Below are positions 1 through 11,267 of a stretch of 64,000 nt of DNA, in pieces. Within the stretch, counting starts at the first letter, position 1; the number at the start of each line of letters is the position of its first letter. The stretch comes from Scortum barcoo. Lineage: Eukaryota > Chordata > Actinopteri > Centrarchiformes > Terapontidae. The DNA lies in the NCBI GenBank assembly GCA_023238725.1, contig CM041550.1, forward strand, positions 3,545,544-3,609,543. Reading direction: 5' to 3'. The notes beneath the pieces are model-generated. The model worked only from the letters and a program-made list of their open reading frames with translations. It made no database searches and had not been told where the DNA came from. The translations under genes and the position numbers were made by a program.

Positions 1-3000
1 TGCTCTTGGTAGTCTGATATTAGGTTTGAATATTTGTGATGGCTTTATTGGATGGACTTTTTTGTTTGTGCAGCATGATGTCATCAGTATAAATGTATTG
101 ATTTTCAGGGTGACTCAGTTTTCAGGGAAGTTAAGGTCCCCAAATCACGAGAGCTTTACATCAGAGTTGCTAATGGTGCTAAATCTTTAAGACCTTTTTA
201 TACACGAGGGAGCTACATGAGATTTCACTTGTTTCCTAATAAAAGTCTTCCAGTGCTCAGCCAGTGGAAAGATTCGGTTGTGAGGCAGCGAGGTGAAGTG
301 TGTGAGCTTCAAAGCGTGTTTTACTTTCACACCTCTGCAGACGTGCACGAGTGGGCGTGATCGTCTGATCTTCTGTTTCGGAAAAAAAAAAAGAAAAATG
401 GGACACACCCTTCTCTGGTGAGGTTTCACATGTAGTTCAGTAATGTGACAAGAACGTTATTTAAAGCAACCTGAAGTCTCTGTGCTCGCATCGACGGGAT
501 CTCCATCACAGCTCAGAACAGGTCTCAAAACTGCTGCTCGTCTCCTGATAGGTGAGAAATGACAGGAAGCAGAGAACCTCAAGATGCCTAAGTGAGTCTT
601 CATGGGAGCTGAAATCTACTAAGAAATACAGATATTTTTCACTTTCAAGGCATTTTACCATTTATTTGCTCAAATACATAAAAAGAAATGAAACATATTG
701 TGCTGAAAATGTTCTTTTTTCCTCTTAAAGGCAAATTTAAAGCACCAAAAATATATTCAGCTTATTCTTTTTACACACCTCTTAAATCTCTGTTTTTGGA
801 CGTGTGTGAGCAGGATTTTGTGACATTATGACAGTGGTCTGACTCAAACAAGTGCGATGTGCAGACTGCAGCTCGCGTCCATCAGTTAAACATTTGAAGT
901 GAAAAATATTTGCATTTCCTAGATTCTGAGTTTTGAATTGAAGGAGAAGGAGTAGATTCATTCATCATTTTAACATGCCTCATTTTGCACAAATTGTCGT
1001 TCAAAGCAGCGTGTATTTGTCTGATTATAAGAACCTAAGCTATCTGTAAGGCCATTGCAGAGGAAAAGTTTTGTGTCTGTGGATTCAGGTTTTCGTGGAA
1101 GGACTTGTTTCTATTTCACACACCTTCATGTTTTATGTACACAACACTGAACCGTCACAAGCCGGAGAAGAAAGAGTGTGTGAATCCATGACTTCAGATG
1201 GGTTGGCATTCCCCTTTAAATACAGTGCAATCAGTCAGTTGTTGTGTATAGCTTGGCCTTTCCACTCCCCTCTGCGTTTTACACACAATCCCCCAGTTGC
1301 CATGACTCCCAGGCCTTCCATAAATACTCCTGGTATTTGTGAGGCTACATCCCCAGTAGGTTAGAGAACAGAAAGCCGCGGCCCTCTGTGAGCCTTCGCC
1401 TGCAGCAGAGCTAATCGCAGATCAATCCACAGCGTCCTCAGATAGTTTCAGCGTTGGTGCCATTTTTCCAAGTGTTTGGCTGCAGAGGATCACACATTTA
1501 AGTTTCTCCTTCTTTGTAAACTTGAAAACGTACACCTGCTGTAGGCAAATAGCGGCACGGCAGAACTTTCAGTGGATGACTAATGACGCCGAGGAAGCTC
1601 TGACGTTCATCGCTGCCGCACAAAGCTGCGAAAACAGAGGTGAAAACCGAGATGATTCATTCTCCTGAAGGAAAGAGAAGATCACATTTTAAAGAACGGG
1701 ACTAAATGTGAAACAGTGAGCTCTGATAGCGGGGGCCGAGAGGTGAAATCCGGGACAAGACGCAGGAGTAGTGTGTGTGTGTGAGATTTTGTGTACAGTA
1801 TGTGTGTCTTGTCAAGTCTTGACAAGGGATCAGCAGCTCTCCTTTTATGGGTAGAGATGAAGCTCAGCGTGCAGCCCCTAAGGTTAACTGTGCCCCCGTG
1901 CTGTTGGTTCTTAGCCACTAAATTTGTCCTGAACCATGTCACTGGCCTGTGCACTTGCCCCCTGCCCTTTGAAGCTTTGACGCCCCCCCCCCCCCCAAAA
2001 CCTCATAAAGAAGGAAACTATCCTGAGCAAAACACCAAAAAGGAAAAAGGAGGAGAAATGTTGGAGGAATGGTTAGTTTTAGGACTAAATGATCCTGCCG
2101 ATTCCCTGCGTTGGTCCAGGGGAAGGTGTGCTGAATTCATCAGATCTTTATTAATACACCGCAGTGAGGAAGCATAAATAAATCACAATAAAGCGATAAT
2201 GCAACACAGGAAAGTGTGAATAACGAGGCACTTAATGGAAAAGATGAAGCGCAGATGGAGGGTGTACAAAGTGCAGACGTTAAGGCCAAAACCGCACTCA
2301 CATCCTGATGGTTAAAGTTTGGTTAGATTTAGGCCAAGGTCAAGGCTGGGAGACCTCTGTCGTCATTACTGTGACAAACATGTGGTCATGCTTCAAAAAC
2401 AACACTGAGTCTCGGTTGGTAACGAACAACAGTTTTTGTGTTAAAGTCCAGTATGTTGTTGGTGCATCCTGCAAAGTCGCTTTATAACATCGCCTTACTT
2501 CTTCCTTTGCTCCATTCGTAATAACTGTGGACACTAGATCTAAAATTCATTAAGGGGCGCTATCTAAAATGACAGATCCTCGTAGGGCAGTCTCCCAATC
2601 CTGCAGGTTTGTGGTATTTAAGATGGATATGCACATCTTTCATTTCCAGGTGTTGAGTTAAAAAAAAAACAAAAACTGATGGGTTCAAAATGCTGCAGTT
2701 TGTCCAATGTGATAAAATCGAACATTTAAAGGTTCCTTGGGATGCAAGAATGATTAAAGACGGGCCCAGTTTTACTCCCGGACCTCGATCCACTAAGTTC
2801 ATGAGAGCTCAGGACCGTCCTGCTGGGAGATCAGGAAGTGTCTGAGGGCTCCCTGCTTGACTTTTTTGAGCCCTTTATACCCACAAGTCTGCAGGACTTT
2901 TTGACAATAATCCACCCTCCATATGTACTATATTAAAACTACAAAACATGACAGAGGAAGTGAGTAACTTTTCCTTTTCATTGAGTTCACTGACAGGCAG

Positions 3001-6000
3001 TAATGATGATAAGAAGGAGACCATTAGCACTGTTTTGCTTCTAAACAGTCGAGTTGATTAAAATGTTTTCAGTGTGAAATATTGTGCTCAAACTCCAGGA
3101 AAAATGCTTTCACAAAGCTCATGTCCCATTCATCATTCATCATTAACGGTGACGTCACAGTGAAGTTCGGTGTTTACAGCTCTGAATCTGGGCCATGTTG
3201 TCGTCTAATGTTTTACTTGGCATTCAACCCGGTTTCATTTCATCTGCATTCTGTCAATCGTGTCGCCTCTCTTAATGGCCTTTCTATTGTTCGAGCACTG
3301 TGAGCGTTTTTCTTGAGCGTCTTGAGCCGCCACAAAGAGCCTAACGAGCCATTACAGGCGCTAATTGGTCTGAAGAAAGCGGAGGAAACCTGCCGTAGGA
3401 TTCAGGTGATTGAAGTGATTGAAGTGCTTCGGTGACTAATGCCGAAGAACCGGCTCTCTTCTGGTCTCAAGGGCGAAAGAGCTAAAACCTCGGCCCCCAC
3501 GCACTCGAGCTGTTTTGATTTCCTCATTCTGCAGAAAGCTCTGAGTGTGCAGAAAGCGAAGAAGATGACGATGATGGTGATGATGATGGTAAAAAGCGTG
3601 GATTTCAGGTACACGCCCACGAGAACAAGCTTACAAATAGGAAGATGCAAATCCGACCCAAAGCAGACATGAAACTCCTGCTGGTGTGCCTGACTTTTCA
3701 CTAACACTAACGAAATGAATGTACAGACAACACATGACGCTTCATTTAAAAAATTCCCTTCAGGTCAACGGGAAAGTTCAGCTGACATGATAAAAGTGCC
3801 GATTCTGTAATGACATGCTTAGCTAACACACTTTGTTTTGAGTAGAAAGCTCTCCTGTCGCTGTGTTTCGGACTCAGGAGGTCGAAGTTTCAGCTGTTGA
3901 GCGCTTTGAGAGCCTGCTTCACCTGTGTGTTGTTAAAAAACACCTAGGCTCGGTAATTCCCACGAGACAGTCGGTGTTCTCGAGCCCTTCGTGAAGTTCC
4001 TGTTTGTTTTCTGGCTTCGCTAAATTTCAGTTGACTCAACCTTCCACTTCGTAGCACGGCAGACGGTATCGAAAGGTTGTGAAATGGTCGCGCTTTCTGT
4101 TAGGGGTGTGAATCTGGTTGAGTACGCTTCCCCATTCTAAACATTTACATATAAGATTGGTTTCACAGGCACGATTAAAGCCTCAAGGCCTCAAATGAAG
4201 TGTAACACACTGCTGAGCTCTTGTGTCACTGCAGATTTGTCGTTTAATCCCAAAGTTTTAGTCATTTTTTTCTTGCAGAATTTGATCATCTAATTCAAGC
4301 AAAACTTCCAAATAAATTTGAGCATCAAAAAAACATAATCAACCAATACAGTCTTTTATCAGGAGCCACCACATGATGCAGGTGCGAACTGGGGCTCAAC
4401 TGTTAGGTTTCTAGAGTTGTTCAGTAAGCTACCGACCCAGTTAGAGCGGGAGGTCTATATTTAGCAAGTGCTTGGATCATGAAGATTATCTCGGTGCTGA
4501 AAATGACGGATATTTGACACAGAAAAGCTGCTGTTGGTATCCATTTAATCATATGGCCACACAGGCCTATGGCTTCCTGCTGCAGACGTGCCCACACAGA
4601 GTGGGAAACGCTTTGCTGGCTGCTGAGTGTGTGTGTGTGTGTCGAGAGCGCCGCTGCCGCTATCAAGGCTTCGACACTCTCTTCCTGTTGCGAGGGTCTG
4701 CCGAGCCCACAGCATCCTGCTCAACACTCTGCCGGGGGATGTCAGTTAGATGCATCCTGTATGGCATTTCAGTGGCTTCCAGTTTCACAGCAAAGTGCTC
4801 TGCCGGCTTCACACGAAGGCTGCACCGACTCTGGACCGGCGCACCGCCTCTTCTCCCCTCTCTGTCTTCATCTTTTCTATCCCTCTGTGAACATAATTAT
4901 GTCAGAGCTCCAGTTTCTGTTTACCTTCCCTCCTCTTCAGTGTTATCGCTGTAATCATCATCAGTATCCTAATTTGGCAGTGCTGCTCGCTCCTCATGCT
5001 TAATGTCTTGGAACACCTCTTGGTGGTGAATGTGCAGACACAACAACAGCAGACTGGAGCGGCACGTTGGACCGCACTGAATGATCCAAATTCTTGCTTT
5101 TTTCTAATAAGAGGGATGCAAGAAAATAAAAGTTTGTTAATGTTTGTCTGCCGAGGAAGTGGTCTTTATCTGGCTTGTATGACCACATAAATTATGACTG
5201 TTTCCTGTTATTGATAAGGTCAGGATGTGGACGGTTGGGTTAGTGAGTGACTAATGACCTACTGATGTTTTTATTGTTGCAACGTATCAAATGACAGGAT
5301 ATGACTATGTTATGACAGTGATGGAGGGATGGCTCATAGTGAGGAACAGAGAATTATGAATTTGCAGCTCCTCTTTGGCTGTACGACGCCTTAAAGTGAG
5401 TTTCAGTGAACTGTTTATCTTAAATTTTGCTTTTTGGTGGCAGCATGCAACTGTTTTCAGAGAAAAGGCTGTAAAAACTCTCCGTACGTGACCTGCCCAG
5501 CAGCAAACAGCAGACAGACTCAGTCGGACAGCAGCTGGTGAACAAATTGGAGCATTTAGCAGCTAAAGACACAGATATTTCCCTCAGGAGGTGGAGGAGA
5601 CCAAAGCACATGGAGCTAAAAGAGAGACAATACTGGACTTCAAATGAAGGATCATGTTCAACATATCAACTCAAAAAAGGTGATTAAATGATTATTGTGT
5701 TTACGCTGCTTCATCTTACCCCCAAAATCACCTATTGCAGGTTTACCTTTGAGCTTAATGACCAATCAGTTATCAGTTAAGTTGTGTTAAAAGTAATTTC
5801 TCAAGTTTAGCTATGATGTTTCTCAAACCAAGTAGTAGTTTTTAGTTCAACCCACGATTTGTTTCTCAGCTTAACTTGTGCTTAAATCTACTACTATCAA
5901 TACTTTTCAAGCCACTGACCAACAACATTTGAGAAAACTCAAATACAACTTGTTTTGCAGGGTGATGACATGTCACTGCACTTTGTCCCTTAGTTTGGAC

Positions 6001-6885
6001 GATGTCTTTGTTTACCGCAGATATTTTGTCCTATCAGACACGATCAGAGATATAACACACCCAAAGTAAACACATTCAAAGACGACCCAGTTTTCTTTCA
6101 TTATCTCATTGTTTTGTAAACCTACTGCCCCCTTTTAAAATAAAAAAAGTGAGTATTTGTCACATAAATACACATAAAAACACTGTATCTGGTTTCCTGC
6201 TTTTTCCAGCATTCAGAATGAAACAGATGGGGCGCTATAATGAACATAATGTGCTGTGGAGGAGTAAATAACTCCTCTCTTTCTCTCCGTCTTTCTTTCT
6301 TAACACCAAGAGGCTCTGTGTCACAGACGTCTGTTAAAACTGCAGCACTGAGGCAGCGATTGAAAGGAGGCTCATACAACCGACTGTCCTTTTGGTCATT
6401 TTCACCCACTTATTATTGAGAATGAGTAAAAAGCTGGAGAGACACATTAAAGGAATACTTCAGCACTTATTTGACTGATAACACTCGTATGTAAAAGAAA
6501 TCCAGAGTGGAAACACAGGAAATTTGAAGAAGAATATTATATTTTTATGTTTTTACATTTGGCTGAAGTGGAAAAGTTTTGCAGCAAAGTTCAGTGGAAA
6601 ATTGACATGCTGTATTAATCATGACAATCATGAAACATGTGAAGTTTTCAGTCCAGTTGCTGATTTTTGGGAAATTCAGTTGAAATTTGGTGTTTATTAA
6701 ATATGAAATGTCAGCCAGCAGCCGGTTAGTGAAGCTTGGCACACAGACTGGAAACAGCCAGCCTGGCTCAAAGGTAACTGAATGCACCTCTAAAGCTCAT
6801 TAATCAACATGTTATATTTAGTTTGTTTAAAGTGTAAAATGACAAGTTGCAGTTTTATGTGGTTTTGCGAGCAGAAATGGCTGTA

Positions 6886-7065
6886 AATGGACCACATTTA
6901 CAATACACATTCACATTTACATAAGTGCAGCAGCCTGTTCATCAGCAGCATCTCTGGGTTCAGTGTCTTGCTCGAGGACACACAGACAGGAGGAGATTAA
7001 AGCACCAACCTGGGGACTGGTAGATGCCACGCTTCACCTCCTGAGCCTCAGCCGGCCCAGGTAGT
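6886..7065 (+). repeat. Diverged fish interspersed repeat, copy 1
   Basis: The segment opens with a 'atggacc-catttac' motif and later reads 'gggttcagtgtcttgctcgaggacac', followed by a degenerate 'caccaacctggg' end. I recognise this layout as an abundant short interspersed repeat in fish genomes. A related and better preserved copy lies at 58783-59020. No target-site duplication is clear, and family assignment is from memory only. Confidence 0.5.
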
Positions 7066-7590
7066 GTAGTTTGGAGGAAATCACTTCATAGAATCACTGC
7101 TTTTTGCCCCACTCCCAGCCAAGAAATAGTCACACAACACCAACATCTACAGCACATTGTTGTTTTTATATATTTAGTGTTTTTGGGGCAGATTAAACAA
7201 ACCAAGTTAAGGTGGATGTTTTTGCCTTTGGACAGAGCCAGGTGAACTGTTTCCTCCTGTTTCTTTGCACAAACCAGAGCAAACCTGCTGTTAGTTTAGC
7301 CTTTTTTTAACATCCAGATTTGAGACTCTCTGCCACAAAGCTAGTGCACACATTTCCCAAACTCTTGCTTTAAGATCCTGAAATGTTCCTCTGTGGCTTA
7401 AATAAAAATATCCACATGGTTTGAGGTAAAAGCAGACAAACAAACACACGGTAAAGGACACATGCGTGGAGCTGATGCATATCATGTAGTTGCATCTGTT
7501 GGTGGTTTTCTGCAGCAAACTCCCTGTGCTGTGCCTCTTTATCTCTCTGTTGATCTCCGTCACGGTGCTCCTCTTTGCCGTGCTCTCCGG

Positions 7591-7613
7591 TGACGTCATA
7601 GTTGCCGGGCAAC
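7591..7613. promoter_or_regulatory. CRE plus X-box (RFX/CREB-like) composite site
   Basis: A perfect CRE palindrome TGACGTCA (7591-7598) is followed after two bases by the perfect 13-base palindrome GTTGCCGGGCAAC (7601-7613), an RFX X-box-like site. On the - strand this reads X-box then CRE, with six bases between the CAAC and GTCA half-sites. As I recall it, the X1-X2 box of MHC class II promoters has the same spacing. No CCAAT/ATTGG Y-box is seen in the 50 bases beyond the CRE. It lies about 3.6 kb upstream of the initiator ATG in a locally GC-richer patch, so it could be an enhancer or part of a distal promoter. Confidence 0.45.
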
Positions 7614-10600
7614 CTCGTGAGCAAAACAGATTCCCTCTCTGTGCGCAGAGGGGAGGCCCCGTACACGCCTGATCGGCACGTGCTCCCCTCTCGGTCTGTC
7701 TGTCACGTACTCGCAGCACATACATACATACAGATCTCCCTTTTGTTCCCTCCTGCGTCGGTAGCATCATTAAACACGTGCGGCCCATTAGTGCATGCCA
7801 CCGGCCGTCTGACAGGTAGTCCAGGAGTGAAGAGAGGGAGGGAGGGTGTTGAGCGGGAAAGTAGAAGAAGAGCTGCTTCGCTTTTAAAGTCTGGTTGATG
7901 AGCATTAAAGGAGAAAACAGAGGGTTGAAGGATGAGGCTGGGGATTTATTTTTCTTAAGAAAAAAAGTCCAAAACCAACAGTGAATTGATCGTATTGTGC
8001 TGAAGTGCTGCCTCAGCGGCTTGTAGATCTGCATCTTTTATGGTTAAAAACACATAAAGGGTCGACCATCGAGGACACAGAGGTCACGACCTTGTGTATA
8101 TTTGGAGGGAGTTAATACACTATTGTACGGCTAAAAATGAACACCTCTAGGATGTTTTATAGGCAAAGTTTACAGGATTTTTCAAACAAAATATTTAAAT
8201 TTGACCTTTTTTTTTTTACAAACATAATCCACGTGGAGCACCTTTAAAACTGCATTTAAATTTTCATGCTAAGAAATAAAGTTTACATGATATGGCATGA
8301 TGATTTTTGCTTTATTGGTCTGGCATTTAATGCAATATATAATATATATTTTATTGATAAAATCATTTGGAATAATATGGCATGTCATGAAAAACAAAAG
8401 TTTGATGAGTCTCCACCTCAATTGTGTTTAATGTGATAAAATATTGTATTTGCACATTTTGAAAGGTCAACAAGATGACTTTTTTTAATATCATATTGTT
8501 GTAAATGTATAATAAACATATACACCCAATCACCATGACTATTATAACAGTAAGAAGTTCAGCTGATCCCAGAGCTGTGCAACAAAAACTGACTGATCTT
8601 TGCAGCAGAAGAAACTCTCTCATGTTCTTGCAGCTCCGTCTGTCCATCAGGCCGTACGTAAGATCATAAAATGTCTCAGATATTTGCTGAAATGTGTGCA
8701 CAAAGTGATCACAAGCTGCACATGACATCAACAACACTCCCAGTTCCTGTGTGGACAGGAAGTTAAAACAAATAACACTTCGTCGCTGAAATCAGAAAGG
8801 TCAACACTCATTTTGTGGTCTGAGATGTGACAAACGGTGGATGTAACTACGTCAGTCAAAGTGTGATGGAGCCGTGCCAGAAAGGGTTGTTATAGAAACC
8901 AAACATTCAGCTGAAACGGCCGCTGGTGGCCGGACAGCCGCAAACATGGTGGGGAAGTCAGAAAGCACAAGAGAGAGAGAGACTCTTAAAACACTGTTTG
9001 TTTGGGGATTTTGTGCAGCACAGAGCAGTCTGAGCCGTCTCCTTTAAAGGGCAGATGTAAATAAAAAATATGTAAATAGACTGTTGTCAGAATGATTAAA
9101 GCCTCGTCAAAATGTTCATGGTCAGTTCATGTTATTATCTAAGTAGCTGAACAATACATATTAGTTTTTATCAATTCATATGTACTTTTTATTTCATATT
9201 TTTCTTCCAGAAGTTCACTAAATCCATATTTAAAACAGTGGCTGGAATCACAAGTGCAGTGTTTTTATGGTAATCTGAACTCTGTGGAGGAAATTAAAAC
9301 ATTTTTTTCTTTCAGCGCAGAACCGTTTCTAAAAATAAGCTTTTGTTATTCCCCTGGTGAATTTGAGTTAGTCACCCGTGCTTTTATCTTTATCTCTCTT
9401 TGGAGCTCTGTGTACTCTGGCATCAGTCAAAAGTCCGCTCGGCGCCAATTTACACAAAATGCATGAGCGAGGATCCCCGTCGGAGCCAAGCTACGTCACG
9501 TCAGCCATATATTTTTTTACACCTTTACAGCAGCATCAGTTTCAGAGAATTTAAGCCACTTGGACTTGTTAGAGGAACACAGATGCAGCTTGGAGCGTAT
9601 GAATGATGGCTGCAGTTCATTTAAACATCCCAGTGAAGCAGCGTGCACAGAGGAAGCCGGAGCAGCAATCAATAATGCCCTTAGTCACACCTGAAAGTCA
9701 TGAAAAAGATCTACTGAGATCAAGTTTATGGCTTTACATCTCAGTCTCAGTCAGTGTATGTTGATGTAAGTGATTTTGTAGAGAATTGCTGTCATTATGC
9801 ACAATAAAGCATTTGCATCTTGCATTATCATGTTTTCTGCAGTAATAAGCTCTCTAACTCACTGTGCGCTCACGTTTGCCTGCACTCTTGCTCAACCTGA
9901 CAATGACACTGATACCAGATGTGATCCTGCTGATAAAGACAGCAGATCAGAAAACGCACATATGAGTATTTTTGAATTTCATGACAAATGAGCTTTTCTT
10001 TCACAGGAATATGAGGTCTAAACTCTAGTCTCAGCTGTTCATATAGCACTTATACTGAATGCTAACATCTTAAATACCAGCATGTTATATATTCCCAAAC
10101 TACCTTCAAACAAAGAACAGCTGTAACATGATTCAGACACAGATAAATTGTTGGTTTTCCAAAATTACAACAATAAAAAACATATTTCTCTCTTGACTGT
10201 GGTGCAGTTTAGACATACAGAAAGCTTTCTCAGGCTTTTGGTGAATTTTCAGTTTCATCTTAACTGTCTACGAGAATAATTGGCATTTCTTTCCACACAA
10301 TTAAGTGTGGATTTTCCCATGAAAGCAGGCACAGTGGATGAATGACTGTTAAATATAAATACTATAACAATTAAAAAAACACATTACTGTATTTTCTCTC
10401 TATGTTGTTTCCGTTTTCACATCATTAAATGCTTTTGACGCAGAGAAAGAATGACAATAAAAATATCGTGCTTTAGATTAAAAACAATAAACTCAGTCTA
10501 TTGATTAATCTGTGCCGGTGTCCTGTACGACAGTCTGAGCAGCCTTTCCCTCAGCTGGCTGTTTTCCCTCCTCCATCACTCTTCACCTCTTTTTTCTGCT

Positions 10601-10793
10601 ATAAATCTCCTCTCGTTCATATTTTGCTGTCGTCCTCCCAGCTTCCTCCCCTCCTCCCTCTCTTCTCCTCCCCCTCTCTGTCTTTGAGATGACTTTCAGA
10701 TTTTTATATGTTTTATATTTCATATACAGTCCAGAGTTGATGATCGCCTTAATTTATGTCTGGCTGTTTGTTTCTCTCTTTCTCTCTCTTCAG

Positions 10794-11200
10794 GTCAGAG
10801 GAGGTCTTTCTTGGTGCAGACCTGCTGAGTAACCTCTCCAAGTTTTGAGGAGTAGTTAGTTACTGTGACAGTAAACGCCTCCTTATCCATTATCCTTGCC
10901 GCCACAGCTCCCAGATCCACTAGCAGACTAAAATCCACTTATTTTTCTATCCTTTTGTTTTTCTATTTTTGCATCCAAAGTGATAAATTAAACACTGGGA
11001 GCACCTCAGCAATATTCAGGACGTGAAAGCCGAACAAACGCTCCCACGGTGCTCGTTGTAAAAGAGGTGGAAGATGACACACCGAAACTTGCTGGCCTCA
11101 GTCTTGTTACGCAGCTCGACCCAAGGATAACCATCAGTGTACCCCGAGCATACACCCTCCTGGACGAAGAGCCCCCACCCGGTCCAGGCCCTGAGGCATT
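10794..11200 (+). other. dgkg: Candidate 5' UTR part of exon 1
   Basis: A strong pyrimidine tract and acceptor (tttctctctcttcag) end at 10793. From there to the ATG at 11201 I see no further good acceptor that must be used, so this may be untranslated sequence joined to coding exon 1. It would contain a short upstream ORF at 11074-11130 (18 codons). The true transcription start could instead lie inside this stretch; only cDNA evidence would settle it. Confidence 0.35.
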
Positions 11201-11267
11201 ATGGGAGACGGGAGCTGGGTATGTCTGAGCCCGGCTGAGTTCGGCCAGCTGCAGCAGTACAGCGAGT
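11201..11267 (+). CDS. dgkg: Coding exon 1: initiator and start of recoverin-homology region
   Basis: It encodes MGDGSWVCLSPAEFGQLQQY-SE and ends in phase 1 at a consensus donor (gagt|gtgagt). The LSP.EF.QLQ.Y.EYS pattern is the conserved start of vertebrate DGK beta and gamma. The ATG has A at -3 and G at +4, a good initiation context, and there is no better in-frame upstream start. A hexanucleotide minisatellite begins just after the donor. Confidence 0.88.

Larger units (their letters stand above)
1..10793. other. Upstream or 5' intronic DNA without recognisable gene
   Basis: No stretch here gives a convincing exon chain, a conserved domain or an RNA gene on either strand. All open frames are short, low in complexity or biased like intron sequence. 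The region may be intergenic or may be a 5' intron of the kinase gene, because a good splice acceptor lies at 10793. Items that stand out are a poly-C run near 1983-1997, a diverged fish interspersed repeat at 6886-7065, a GC-richer island around 7550-7850 with a CRE/X-box composite, and a lone consensus CRE at 3150-3157. Confidence 0.7.

Noticed and set aside
7291..8034. Antisense 247-codon frame
   Set aside because: Composition is that of translated non-coding DNA, no domain is recognisable, and there is no matching splice or promoter context. The GC-richer patch explains the lack of stops.
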